Origin: an uncultured Collinsella sp.
Lineage (GTDB): Bacteria; Actinomycetota; Coriobacteriia; Coriobacteriales; Coriobacteriaceae
Length of the DNA: 26,038 bases
Direction of reading: 5' to 3'
Assembly (NCBI GenBank): GCA_934643435.1
Contig: CAKUCJ010000001.1
Span: forward strand, 1 to 26,038
Below, one piece after another: positions 1 through 7,656 of this stretch. Below the pieces are notes generated by a model. The model was given only the letters and a program-made list of their open reading frames with translations. It had not been told where the DNA came from and did no database searches. The position numbers and the translations under genes are program-made. Within the stretch, counting starts at the first letter, position 1. Each line of letters starts with the position of its first letter.

Positions 1-2105
1 GATGCGGATACACCCGCCTGATTGCCAGTGAAATGGCTGTTTTCGTCGTCAAGTGCGCGCCAGGCGGCGGCCTCGAGTTCGATGGCGGGTTCTCCCTCGT
101 AGGTTGCCTGTCCGCAAATGCCCAAGATCGCCGCCGCGGCGTCAAACAGACGGCCCATGCTGCTCGTTCGCGGGCTGTTGATGTTCCGCTCGATCATCGT
201 TGTCGTGATACTGCGCGTCTGATCGTCGAGACGGCCCAGGAGCCCCACGGCGCCCGGGTGTTCGAGCAGACCGAGCTCGCTCAGCAGGGCAAAGGCATTG
301 CGCCGGGCATCGCGCACGGATGCGGCGCCGCCGGGGAGCGCCCAGGTACGCAGGTGTGCGGCGCGCTCAAAATCGGCAAGACCGGCGACAAGAAACTCAC
401 CGCCCCATATGGTTCCGTCGGCGCCGGCGCCCGTGCCATCAAAAGCGATGCCAAGCACACGTGCATCGGGCGCAAGCTGCCCTGTAGCGATAGCCTCGGC
501 CAACACACTCGCGATGTGTGCATGATGGTGCTGGACTTCGATAAGTGGCAGACCCTGTTCCCGCGCCTGTTCGCGGGCCCACTGGCTCGATAGGTAGCTG
601 GAGTGCAGGTCGCATGCCAGCGCGGCAGGCACCAGGTCAAAAAGGTCTTCCAGACGCGTGCGTGCTGCATCCCAGGCATCGAAGGTCTCGCCGTTTTCGA
701 CATCGCCAATATGCTGCGACACAAAACAGGCCGCCTCGCCGTTCGCATCCTCGCGCGTGAGTGCGATCGTTGCCTTTTGCTGCGGGCCGCAGGCGAGCGC
801 ACAGGGCGCGACGGCATCGAGTGTCGGCAGCGGCAACGGCTGCGGCGCATATCCGCGAGCGCGGCGCACGGGCATAACGGCTCCATCGACCACGCGCACC
901 ACGGAGTCGTCATAGCGCGAGAGGATCGCGCGGTCATTGCCGAGCAGCGCATCGGCAATGCCGGCGGCAACGAGGCGCTTCCAAGCAAGAACGTCATCGG
1001 TCTCGATGGGCTCTTCGCTCAGGTTTCCGCTGGTCATGACCAGCGCATGCATGCCGTGCAACGCGGCGGCTGCAAGTAGCAGATGCTGAAGCGGGGTATA
1101 GGGGAGCATGACGCCGAGCTCGGGCAGGTCATGCGCGACGGACGGTGCGAGCGTGAGAGTGTCGGGGGAATCGCCCTCGCCAGCAGTACGCCGGCGCAGC
1201 AGCACGATGGGGCGGATGCTGCCGGTCAGCAAGTCGCGCTCGGCATCATCGACATGGCACAGGCGCTCAGCATCGGCAAGGCTGCGCACCATAACGGCAA
1301 GCGGCTTGTTGCTGCGGCGCTTGCGACGGCGCAGCTCGACTACTGCCTGCTCATTGGCGGCGTCGCATGCCAGATGGAATCCTCCCAGTCCCTTGATGGC
1401 GACAATGCCGCCGCTTGCCAGCAGCTCGACACAGCGCTCAATAATGGCGTCGCTGGTTTCGCGCGTGCTGCCGATAGCCGGCGTCGCCCCCGAGCCTTCG
1501 AGCTCCATACCGTCCGCTGCCTCGTGCCACGTAATATGCGGCCCGCAGTCAAAACAGGCATCAGGCTGCGCGTGAAAGCGCCGGTCAAGTGGGTCGCCAT
1601 ACTCGGCGGCGCACTCGGGGCACATGGGAAAGCGGTCCATGGACGTGGCCACTCGGTCGTAAGGCAGCGACCGGATGATGGTAAAGCGCGGCCCGCAGTT
1701 GGTGCAGTTGATAAAGGGGTAGTGATAGCGTCGGTCGGCGGGGTCGAACAGTTCGCGCAGGCAGTCGTTACAGGTGGCGATATCGGGGGAGATGAGCGTC
1801 GTATGCGCGGTCTGATCCTGCGACGCTACGATGCGAAAGCCCTGTTCATTGGCGGCATCCCAAGTGCCAGCCGCCAGCTCGGCAACCTCGACGTGCTCCA
1901 CCCGTGCCGCGTCAGGCGCGTGCTCCGACAGCGCGGCGACAAAGCCGTCGACGGCCGCGCCCGAAGCATGCGCCTCGATATGCACGCCGTCGCCCGCGTT
2001 GAGCACCCAGCCGCAGATACCGTGCGCCATGGCCTCGCGATACACAAACGGCCGCATGCCGACGCCCTGTACAATGCCCGTCACATGAATATGCACATGC
2101 CGCAT
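1..2105 (-). CDS. hypF: HypF, [NiFe]-hydrogenase maturation carbamoyltransferase (partial, runs off left edge)
   Basis: HypF uses carbamoyl phosphate and ATP to make the carbamoyl group that HypE converts to the CN ligand of the [NiFe]-hydrogenase active site; it is cytosolic. Translated from the ATG at 2105, the frame stays open to base 1, about 701 codons. Seen in order: an N-terminal acylphosphatase domain with VQGVGMRPFVYR (residues 12-23); two zinc-finger units of the CxxC...CxxC kind beginning at C112 (TCNDC, NCTNCGPRF, then CPEC and CFDCGPH); a YrdC/Sua5-like domain with IVAIKGLGGFHLACDA; and a Kae1-like domain with HHHAHIASVLAE and GIAFDGTGAG. The family is usually about 750 residues, so only the C-terminal end is missing. 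AGGGAGAG sits just upstream of the start. NikR lies upstream on the same strand, consistent with nickel-responsive hydrogenase maturation. Family assignment is secure; operon membership is inferred because a 30-bp-armed hairpin separates the two genes. Confidence 0.95.
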   Translation of the reverse strand, partial: MRHVHIHVTGIVQGVGMRPFVYREAMAHGICGWVLNAGDGVHIEAHASGAAVDGFVAALSEHAPDAARVEHVEVAELAAGTWDAANEQGFRIVASQDQTAHTTLISPDIATCNDCLRELFDPADRRYHYPFINCTNCGPRFTIIRSLPYDRVATSMDRFPMCPECAAEYGDPLDRRFHAQPDACFDCGPHITWHEAADGMELEGSGATPAIGSTRETSDAIIERCVELLASGGIVAIKGLGGFHLACDAANEQAVVELRRRKRRSNKPLAVMVRSLADAERLCHVDDAERDLLTGSIRPIVLLRRRTAGEGDSPDTLTLAPSVAHDLPELGVMLPYTPLQHLLLAAAALHGMHALVMTSGNLSEEPIETDDVLAWKRLVAAGIADALLGNDRAILSRYDDSVVRVVDGAVMPVRRARGYAPQPLPLPTLDAVAPCALACGPQQKATIALTREDANGEAACFVSQHIGDVENGETFDAWDAARTRLEDLFDLVPAALACDLHSSYLSSQWAREQAREQGLPLIEVQHHHAHIASVLAEAIATGQLAPDARVLGIAFDGTGAGADGTIWGGEFLVAGLADFERAAHLRTWALPGGAASVRDARRNAFALLSELGLLEHPGAVGLLGRLDDQTRSITTTMIERNINSPRTSSMGRLFDAAAAILGICGQATYEGEPAIELEAAAWRALDDENSHFTGNQAGVSA

Positions 2106-2129
2106 GCGGCTCTCCCTCGTCAAAACCGA

Positions 2130-2200
2130 CCAAAAAGGGACAGGTTTATTTTGGTAGGTAAAACTTCTAAACCTGCCAAAATAAACCTGTCCCTTTTTGG
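2130..2200. repeat. Long imperfect inverted repeat between nikR and hypF
   Basis: Two 30-base arms (2130-2159 and 2171-2200) are reverse complements with one mismatch, around an 11-base loop. The arm contains AAAGGGACAGG followed by TTTATTTTGG. It lies between the end of nikR and the start of hypF. The arm sequence AAAGGGACAG recurs in another palindrome at 18128-18158, so this looks like a dispersed palindromic repeat rather than a gene-specific site. As RNA it would form a very stable hairpin in the hypF leader. There is no U-tract right after the stem on the minus strand, so it is not a standard terminator. Confidence 0.85.
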
Positions 2201-2223
2201 CAGGTGCGTTGCGGAAAATCCCG

Positions 2224-2718
2224 CTACAGTCCCAGGCTTTGCCCGGTGGCGGCGCAGGTGAGTTCACCGTGCTTAACGCCGCGCAGGCCCAGCAAGCGGT
2301 CTGCCAGCTCGTAGACGCGTTCGCCGCGACCCTTGAGCGCCAGAATCTCCAGACAGTTGTGGTGGTCCAGATGCACGTGCATGGTCGAGACAATCTCGTC
2401 GGTATAGTCGTGCTGCACCTCGTCCAGACGGCGCGTCAGATCGCCGGTATGGTGGTCATAGATCATGGTGAGCGAACCGATGACCTGCTCGTCGGGCGTA
2501 CGCATCTGCTCCTTGGCGATCGACGCGCGAATCAGGTCGCGTACGGCCTCGGAGCGGTTGGCCACGTCGCCGCGGCGCGCGATCTGCTCGTCAAAACGGC
2601 GCAGCAGGTCGTCGGGCGCGGTAACCGAAAAGCGGACCAGCTCGGAGCTGGAGCCACTGCAGCGACAGCTCGCTTCGGCGTCCGCGCCGTGACTGTGCGC
2701 GTGCTCGTGTTCGGCCAC
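2224..2718 (-). CDS. nikR: NikR, nickel-responsive ribbon-helix-helix regulator
   Basis: Nickel-dependent DNA-binding repressor/activator. The protein has 164 residues. An N-terminal extension is rich in His (HEHAHSHG) and has a CRC pair. A ribbon-helix-helix domain follows (ELVRFSVTAPDDLLRRFDEQ with a helix around NRSEAVRDLIR), then an ACT-like C-terminal domain holding the nickel-site pattern HVHLDHHNCLEIL, matching the His/His/Cys ligand set of the family. The start is a GTG one base after the stop of the upstream small gene, with no strong own Shine-Dalgarno, so translational coupling is likely. The His-rich N-terminus is longer than in E. coli NikR and may be an extra metal-binding tail; alternatively translation could begin later, but no good ATG lies before the RHH domain. 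The nearby hypF suggests control of hydrogenase maturation; the binding site itself is not evident. Confidence 0.93.
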   Translation of the reverse strand: MAEHEHAHSHGADAEASCRCSGSSSELVRFSVTAPDDLLRRFDEQIARRGDVANRSEAVRDLIRASIAKEQMRTPDEQVIGSLTMIYDHHTGDLTRRLDEVQHDYTDEIVSTMHVHLDHHNCLEILALKGRGERVYELADRLLGLRGVKHGELTCAATGQSLGL

Positions 2719-2719
2719 G

Positions 2720-2968
2720 TTACACCAGTTTCACAGAGCCGACGGAGTTGTGATCGGCCTCGATGGCCTCCTCGTAGCCCTCGAGCGCATCGTGTGCCTC
2801 GTGCAGCGCAGCCATAGCGGCCTCGAGCTTGGTGCCAATACGCTCCATGTCAAAGTTCTCGGTCGCATGCAGCAGCTGATGGCTCCACTCGTGAGCGAGC
2901 TCGATGGTGTCGTCGACCTGCTTGACGCTCATGGCAAGCTGGCTCATGTTCATTCCAACGTCATGCAT
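2720..2968 (-). CDS. Small helical protein upstream of nikR, unknown function
   Basis: An 82-residue protein, not recognised. The ATG at 2968 has a strong Shine-Dalgarno (AAGGAG, six bases upstream). The sequence is predicted almost wholly helical, acidic, with His and Met scattered through it (MHDVGMNMSQL, HEWSHQLLHATENF, ALHEAHDALEGYEE) and no membrane segment. Its stop is separated from the nikR start by one base, so the two are co-transcribed and probably translationally coupled. The His/Met/Glu richness and the linkage suggest a nickel-related accessory role, but that is only inference. A possible -10 (TAGAAT on the minus strand, 3007-3012) lies about 40 bases upstream of the start; no convincing -35 goes with it. 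Confidence 0.8.
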   Translation of the reverse strand: MHDVGMNMSQLAMSVKQVDDTIELAHEWSHQLLHATENFDMERIGTKLEAAMAALHEAHDALEGYEEAIEADHNSVGSVKLV

Positions 2969-3052
2969 GGGAATCTCCTTATGTTTGAGGCAATCCAGTG
3001 GTTCAGATTCTACTACGGAGGGCTCCCATGCCGGCGTTGTATGCCAGTTGTC

Positions 3053-4327
3053 CTACGGTGCCAGTGAGGCTAGCGGCGCGACTATGACGCCGTCTTCCCG
3101 TCGATAAGCAGTTGCGGTTCCAGTTAGGACGAGTAAGAAGGACGCTTCGCCTTGGTGGGTGGAATCGATTTTCGATGCAAGCTTCTTGAGATTGGCGGCC
3201 GCGGCGTCTATGGGCTTTGAGCCCAGTTTGACCTCGACCAGAGCATACCTTCCGTCATTCAGAACGAGTACGGCATCGGCTTCAAGGTCTGTCTTATCCC
3301 GATAGTGGTAAACCTTGCCGCCAAGCAGATCAATATAGGTGCGCAGGTCGCGGATGCACATTGATTCAAACAGAAGCCCAAATGTTTCAAAATCTTCCAG
3401 GAGCTTTTGAGGGGTTGCCCCAAGGGCTGCGACCGCAAGAGACGGGTCACAAAAATGGCGTGTTGGACTCGTTCGTACAGCAGTTTTCGAGCGAAGTCGC
3501 GGGGCCCATGCTTCGAGATCTTCGAAAACACAAGCGCGCGTCAAGGCGTCGACGTATTCAGATACAGTATTTCGCGAGGGAGGTTCTCCTTGCATGTCAG
3601 CGGCGATTGTTGCGAGCGATGCCTCCGTTGAGATATTGCGAGCGTAGCTTCGAATAATCTGGGTCATCCAAGTCCTATTTCTTCTCAACCCGTCAATCTC
3701 TTCGATATCGGAATCAAGCAGCTCCGAGATATAATCAGGGGCCATGGATAGCGCAACCCCATGGTTTGGCTCGATGACCGCTTCCGGCCAGCCTCCTCGG
3801 CAAAGCGAATAAGCGATGCGTTCAATATCGAAATTGACCATATCGGCAACATCAGTGTTTCCATCAAACAGACTTGCCAGCGAAACCGATCCTGTTGACT
3901 CGCGTGATTCAAAAAGTGACATAGGACGCATGTTCATGCGCGCTATGCGCCCGACTCCGGAGTGTGCCGGCATTTCACTTGCCCGAGGCGTTGCGGAGCC
4001 GGTGAGGATAAACCTGCCTCGCCCTTGACCACGGTCAATCGCGAACCTTACGGCATCCCAAAGCTGCGGAGCCATTTGCCACTCATCGATTAGGCGCGGC
4101 TTGTCTCCTTTGAGCAGAAGAGAAGGTTTCGAATCGGCAAGCTGGATGTAGCTCGGGCCGTTATCGGGGTCTTGCATGTAGATGCTGCTCGCGGCGGCTT
4201 GTTCGGCCGTTGCGGTCTTACCGCACCATTTTGGCCCTTTGATTTGGACGGCTCCAGAAGATTTTAGTTTTCTGGCAAGTACTTTGTCCGCGACCCGTGG
4301 TAGATAACCGTGTTCAATTGAATTCAT
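3053..4327 (-). CDS. AAA-type ATPase with DUF4143 / nuclease-like C-terminus
   Basis: A 424-residue member of the widespread ATP-binding AAA_14 plus DUF4143 family. Seen: Walker A GPKWCGKTA (about residues 31-39), a Walker B-like segment KPRLIDEWQ (about 74-82), a sensor-like segment RFILTGSATPR, a winged-helix-like middle (SRNTVSEYVDALTRACVF), and a C-terminal stretch with LEADAVLVL...YALVEVKLG resembling a PD-(D/E)xK nuclease fold. The ATG at 4327 has AGGGAGGG upstream. The cellular role of this family is poorly defined. The gene is AT-richer than its left neighbours and seems part of the accessory island. Its promoter region holds four 23-bp tandem repeats whose core recurs at the promoter of the divergent Hsp70-like operon, so it may share that system's regulator. 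It could equally be an independent passenger. Confidence 0.88.
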   Translation of the reverse strand: MNSIEHGYLPRVADKVLARKLKSSGAVQIKGPKWCGKTATAEQAAASSIYMQDPDNGPSYIQLADSKPSLLLKGDKPRLIDEWQMAPQLWDAVRFAIDRGQGRGRFILTGSATPRASEMPAHSGVGRIARMNMRPMSLFESRESTGSVSLASLFDGNTDVADMVNFDIERIAYSLCRGGWPEAVIEPNHGVALSMAPDYISELLDSDIEEIDGLRRNRTWMTQIIRSYARNISTEASLATIAADMQGEPPSRNTVSEYVDALTRACVFEDLEAWAPRLRSKTAVRTSPTRHFCDPSLAVAALGATPQKLLEDFETFGLLFESMCIRDLRTYIDLLGGKVYHYRDKTDLEADAVLVLNDGRYALVEVKLGSKPIDAAAANLKKLASKIDSTHQGEASFLLVLTGTATAYRREDGVIVAPLASLAP

Positions 4328-4350
4328 ATCGCCCTCCCTGTTAGTAGAGT

Positions 4351-4379
4351 ATTATACCGTTGATTTGTGCAAGTTGGAC
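4351..4379 (-). promoter_or_regulatory. Likely promoter of the DUF4143 ATPase gene
   Basis: On the minus strand a perfect TATAAT -10 lies at 4356-4351, about 24 bases before the ATG at 4327. The -35 position with 17-base spacing reads GTCCAA, a poor match, and falls inside the first of the four 23-bp repeats. A strong -10 with an operator-like repeat over the -35 is typical of a regulated promoter. The regulatory role is inferred. Confidence 0.6.
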
Positions 4380-4450
4380 GATTTCTATTGTGCAAGTTGG
4401 ATGATTCTAATTGTGCAAGTTAGACAATTTATATTGTGCAAGTTGGACAG
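4365..4450. repeat. Four tandem 23-bp repeats (operator-like array)
   Basis: Copies begin at 4365, 4388, 4411 and 4434, exactly 23 bases apart. Each starts with TTGTGCAAGTTGGAC or a one- to two-base variant, followed by an AT-rich filler; the fourth copy is cut short after the conserved core. On the minus strand the core reads GTCCAACTTGCACAA. The array sits between the XRE gene and the ATPase gene and overlaps the -35 region of the latter. GTCTAACT (4883-4890) and GTCTAATT (4923-4930) in the divergent operon promoter resemble half of the unit. Best explained as a multi-copy binding site for the adjacent XRE regulator. Confidence 0.85.
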
Positions 4451-4488
4451 GATATCTAATGCATATTCTTGATGCCAAAAGAGAAGCT

Positions 4489-4830
4489 CTAGAGTCTCCA
4501 GCCCTTTGTCGTATAACGCATGATGTCAAGAATATCGGCCTTGATGTTTGGCGGCAGGGCTTTGAAGAGTGATAGATATTCGTCTTCCTGAGCAGTAAAA
4601 AACGCAGGGCTTCCGTCTGAATCTTTGGTATAGCCAAGGATATCGTTGGGCGTGCATCCAAAGAGATCGCACAGTGCAACAATGCGGTCCTCTCCTAGTT
4701 TTGCTCGACCTGTTTCCCATGCACTATATGTCGCCTTGCTAACGCCAAGACTGTCCGCAATTTGAAGCTGAGTAAGCCCTGACTTTTTGCGGATTCTGGC
4801 GAGTGCGGTATGTTTATTGGTCACATCCAT
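4489..4830 (-). CDS. XRE-family helix-turn-helix regulator
   Basis: A 113-residue DNA-binding protein beginning MDVTNKHTALARIRKKSG. The HTH_3 domain occupies about residues 10-65 (LTQLQIADSLGVSKATYSAW, then ETGRAKLGEDRIVALCDLFG and TPNDILGY). The C-terminal 40 residues (FFTAQEDEYLSLFKALPPNI, then a short helix) are a probable oligomerisation or sensing tail. I chose the ATG at 4830 because CGGGAGCG lies five bases upstream; a TTG at 4857 would add nine residues without a ribosome site. It is transcribed away from the Hsp70-like operon and toward the DUF4143 ATPase. Both neighbouring promoters carry a common GTCYAACT motif, so it probably represses both and itself, as is usual for divergent XRE regulators. 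Target and signal are not visible. Confidence 0.9.
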   Translation of the reverse strand: MDVTNKHTALARIRKKSGLTQLQIADSLGVSKATYSAWETGRAKLGEDRIVALCDLFGCTPNDILGYTKDSDGSPAFFTAQEDEYLSLFKALPPNIKADILDIMRYTTKGWRL

Positions 4831-4882
4831 GTCGCTCCCGTCTGATATCAAGAGCAACTTTGCATTTCGGTGCCGGTCAAAT

Positions 4883-4940
4883 GTCTAACTGGATTGTCCT
4901 TAGGTGCAATAATTGACATAAAGTCTAATTTGAATAAACT
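4883..4940 (+). promoter_or_regulatory. Promoter of the Hsp70/FtsK-like operon with operator half-sites
   Basis: A perfect TTGACA -35 at 4913-4918 is followed after 16 bases by TAAACT (4935-4940), a fair -10. GTCTAATT (4923-4930) lies inside the spacer and GTCTAACT (4883-4890) lies just upstream. Both match the core of the 23-bp repeats in front of the ATPase gene, in the same orientation relative to transcription. This supports repression by the adjacent XRE protein; the binding is inferred. Confidence 0.6.
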
Positions 4941-4977
4941 CAAAACCAATATAAATAGACATCGAGGAATGGTGGCT

Positions 4978-6537
4978 ATGGGGAGAGTTGTTGGAATCGA
5001 TCTTGGGACGACCTATTCGGCCGTCGCTGTATTGGGAGACGATGGACTTCCCGAAATACTGAAGAATGCGGACGGAGAACCGACCACACCTTCGGTTGTT
5101 TTATTTCAATCATTTGACGGAAAAGACGAGCCGCTTGTTGGAACGATGGCTAAGCATTCGGCGGCAAGTGATCCCGATAATGTTGTTCAGTTCGTTAAAC
5201 GGCAGATGGGAAATCCGGATTGGAGATTCGACTCTGACTCGGGCGTTTCCTACTCTGCAGAAGAGGTTTCCTCCCTTATCATCAAAAAATTATTGCAAGA
5301 TGCCGAGCAGGCACTTGGAGAAGAAATATGCGGAGCCGTGATTACGGTTCCCGCATATTTTGATGATGCAAGAAGAACCGCGACAAAGCAGGCAGGTGTA
5401 ATTGCGGGCACCAAAGTGCTTCGCGTGTTGAATGAGCCGACGGCTGCAGCCCTTTCCTTTGGTCTCGATACCGAAAAGAACGGCGTCACGCTCGTCTATG
5501 ATCTGGGCGGCGGAACGTTCGACGTGACGCTTCTTAAGATAGAGGACGGTTGCTTTACGGTTATCGGAACCGATGGCGATAGAAACTTGGGCGGATTCGA
5601 TTTCGATAACGCTCTAATGTCGTTTGTGGCAGAAGAGCTCTCGAAACAGGGTGCTGGTAATGTTCTCGAGGATTATCTGATAAGTGCCGAGCTTCGAGAG
5701 AAATGCGAAATGGTTAAGCGCACTCTTTCGAACGTGCCAAAGGCAAACCTCCACATTTCGAAGGACGGAAAGCCTTATCGTGTGGCTATTTCTCGCGAAG
5801 ATTTCCAGCGGGCGAGCAGGTCACTCCTGAGCCGAACGCAGGAGCTGGTCGAGGATGTGCTCGAGGACACCGGTTATTCATGGGCTCAGATCGACCATGT
5901 GGTCCTCGTTGGCGGTTCAACGCGTATGCCAATGGTGCACAAGTTAATCGAAGATATTTCGGGGATGAAGCCCGAGCTTGGGGTTAATCCCGATGAGGCT
6001 GTTGCCATGGGGGCTGCCGTTCAGGCTGCAATAGAAATGGAGTCGAGTATTGATGTGACAGGGGCGTCGGAAAATAGTTTGCCGGATATGCCCCTCTTTA
6101 CGGTTCCGAATGTGGTCATTGCCGACGTCACCTCGCAACCTTTGGGGGTTGTGATGCTCGGTAAAGACGGTAAAGACTACAACAATGTTGTGATTCCAAG
6201 GAATTCGCCCGTGCCAGGGAGTTATTCACAGGACGCAGCAACGGTGAGTGAGAACCAGTCGTACGTCGATGTTCAGGTGACGCAAGGCGATGATCCGGAC
6301 TTGAATTATGTGGTCATTATTGGTTCGAAGGAGATACCACTTCCGCCCGGGCTGCCTAAGGGTTCTCCCGTCCGCGTGGTCTACGAGTACGACAGGGAGC
6401 AAACGGTGCATATCCGGCTATACGACGGGGACAGTGGCAGGCTGTATGGCGAGTTCGAAATCGACCGCGTGGCGAATATGGATGAACGACAGCTTGACAC
6501 CGCCGTTAACAAAATGAAGAACATCGAAATTGGATAG
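4978..6537 (+). CDS. Hsp70-like chaperone lacking the helical lid
   Basis: A 519-residue Hsp70 paralogue, first gene of an eight-gene operon. The nucleotide-binding domain is intact: phosphate-1 VVGIDLGTTYSAVAV near the start, a VKRQMG segment with the conserved Lys, connect-1 [13 protein letters not shown], phosphate-2 [14 protein letters not shown], adenosine loop [11 protein letters not shown] and NPDEAVAMGAAVQ. A divergent beta substrate-binding domain follows (about 390-500; SQPLGVVML, VVIPRNSPVPGSYSQ, VDVQVTQGDDP). The chain ends about 20 residues later, so the C-terminal helical lid and tail of true DnaK are absent. The ATG at 4978 has GAGGA nine bases upstream and puts the first beta strand at residue 3; an upstream in-frame extension lacks Hsp70 similarity. 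An active ATPase without a lid suggests fast or unusual client binding dedicated to this operon. The housekeeping dnaK is at 21891-23783. Confidence 0.93.
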   Translation: MGRVVGIDLGTTYSAVAVLGDDGLPEILKNADGEPTTPSVVLFQSFDGKDEPLVGTMAKHSAASDPDNVVQFVKRQMGNPDWRFDSDSGVSYSAEEVSSLIIKKLLQDAEQALGEEICGAVITVPAYFDDARRTATKQAGVIAGTKVLRVLNEPTAAALSFGLDTEKNGVTLVYDLGGGTFDVTLLKIEDGCFTVIGTDGDRNLGGFDFDNALMSFVAEELSKQGAGNVLEDYLISAELREKCEMVKRTLSNVPKANLHISKDGKPYRVAISREDFQRASRSLLSRTQELVEDVLEDTGYSWAQIDHVVLVGGSTRMPMVHKLIEDISGMKPELGVNPDEAVAMGAAVQAAIEMESSIDVTGASENSLPDMPLFTVPNVVIADVTSQPLGVVMLGKDGKDYNNVVIPRNSPVPGSYSQDAATVSENQSYVDVQVTQGDDPDLNYVVIIGSKEIPLPPGLPKGSPVRVVYEYDREQTVHIRLYDGDSGRLYGEFEIDRVANMDERQLDTAVNKMKNIEIG

Positions 6538-6546
6538 GGGACACTG

Positions 6547-7656
6547 ATGGAAGAATTTGTTGACTACTATGAGATGCTCGAACTGGAAAAGAGTGCGTCG
6601 GTTGAGGAGATTGAAGAGGCGATCAAGCGAACGCGAAAGCGCTTCAGGCGCCTCGAGGGCTCGCCCGATGCCATGCAGAGGGCAAACGCCGAAAGGATGA
6701 TGCAGCTCTTAAATGAAGCAGATTCGTTGTTTCACGATAGCGCAAAACGCATGAAATACGATGCCGCATATGATAGCGGGAAGTGTGACAGCGAGAAGGA
6801 GCTGGAAAAAGACGCCCGTGCTGCAACTGCCGAGAAAGACTGGACTTCAGAAGCGAAAGATTATTTCAAAAACGGTCAGAGTGCCAACGCTTGTTTTGCC
6901 GCTAGGGAAGCAACAAGGAATTGCTCAACCGATGCGGAAGCATGGCTTGTGTGGGCTCTGGCGGCATATACGATGGACAAGTATGACGAGTCCATTTTTG
7001 CCGCATCTGAGCTGCTGAAGCTTGGCTCGCATCAGGCGACCGCCCATAGGCTGTTGGGCGACTCATACATAATGATCGATAAATACGCAGACGCCGAGGC
7101 TGAGTTTCTGAAGGCCCAGCAGATTGATAAGAACGACTATACAATTATGGCGCGCTTGGTTGACGCGCGTTACCTTCAGGGGAAATTCGATCAAGCCCTC
7201 ACTATGGCGCGCAACCTACATGAGGCACATCCGGATTATGAACCCGTTCTAAGCTCGTTATGCCGGTGCTTAGAGACGGATGTCGAGAACAAAATGAGCT
7301 CAAAGGATAATGCCGGCTATTTCACCAATATGAAACAAATCCAGCATGCTGAACTTGTCGTTAGCGAAATGCGCGCGTTGGGAAATATCGACAAGGCTGA
7401 TGAGGAATGGATTGAGAAAATGGAGGGCCTTATCGACTGGGCACGTAAAAGGCACTACATTGCACCGGCCCGATGGTTTTGGATTCTCTGCGCTTTGACT
7501 TTCTTATTTATGATAAGCGGGTCAAGCGGCGCTCTCTTGACGCTCGTCCTGTTCTTTGGGCTGCTCCTGTATGCGTTCTTCTTTGTTGTGCCGACCGGAT
7601 GGATGATCAATGCCCGTAAATTAGGAGAGCTTGCAAAGAGGACGGGGCTCCAATAA
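6547..7656 (+). CDS. J-like domain / TPR protein with C-terminal membrane hairpin
   Basis: A 369-residue protein. Residues 1-78 look like a J-domain (DYYEMLELEKSASVEEIEEA, then NEADSLFHDSAKRMKYDAAY), but the HPD signature needed to stimulate Hsp70 ATPase is gone: at its place the chain reads KRFRRLEG. Residues about 90-245 form several TPR-like helical repeats (YDESIFAASELLKLGSHQAT, YADAEAEFLKAQQIDKND, FDQALTMARNLHEAHPDYEP). Residues about 310-348 contain two hydrophobic segments (WFWILCALTFLFMI and LLTLVLFFGLLLYAFFFVV), so it is a membrane protein with a cytoplasmic J/TPR part by inference. It starts 9 bases after the Hsp70-like gene (GGGGAC upstream) and its stop overlaps the next ATG by one base. 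Probably the membrane tether and scaffold for the Hsp70-like protein. Confidence 0.88.
   Translation: MEEFVDYYEMLELEKSASVEEIEEAIKRTRKRFRRLEGSPDAMQRANAERMMQLLNEADSLFHDSAKRMKYDAAYDSGKCDSEKELEKDARAATAEKDWTSEAKDYFKNGQSANACFAAREATRNCSTDAEAWLVWALAAYTMDKYDESIFAASELLKLGSHQATAHRLLGDSYIMIDKYADAEAEFLKAQQIDKNDYTIMARLVDARYLQGKFDQALTMARNLHEAHPDYEPVLSSLCRCLETDVENKMSSKDNAGYFTNMKQIQHAELVVSEMRALGNIDKADEEWIEKMEGLIDWARKRHYIAPARWFWILCALTFLFMISGSSGALLTLVLFFGLLLYAFFFVVPTGWMINARKLGELAKRTGLQ

Noticed and set aside
1083..2261. A 392-codon plus-strand open frame over hypF
   Set aside because: The minus strand carries the zinc fingers and domains of HypF; the plus translation has no family pattern.
2969..3052. NikR box upstream of the small gene and nikR
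   Set aside because: A GCATAC is present on the minus strand but there is no partner half-site at the spacing known for NikR operators.
4365..4450. Tandem repeats considered as a CRISPR array
   Set aside because: The repeats are contiguous at 23 bases with only a short AT-rich filler, so there are no unique spacers; no cas genes are present.
4870..4977. Longer N-terminus for the Hsp70-like protein
   Set aside because: It would begin inside the promoter region, has no ribosome site, and the extra residues have no Hsp70 similarity.
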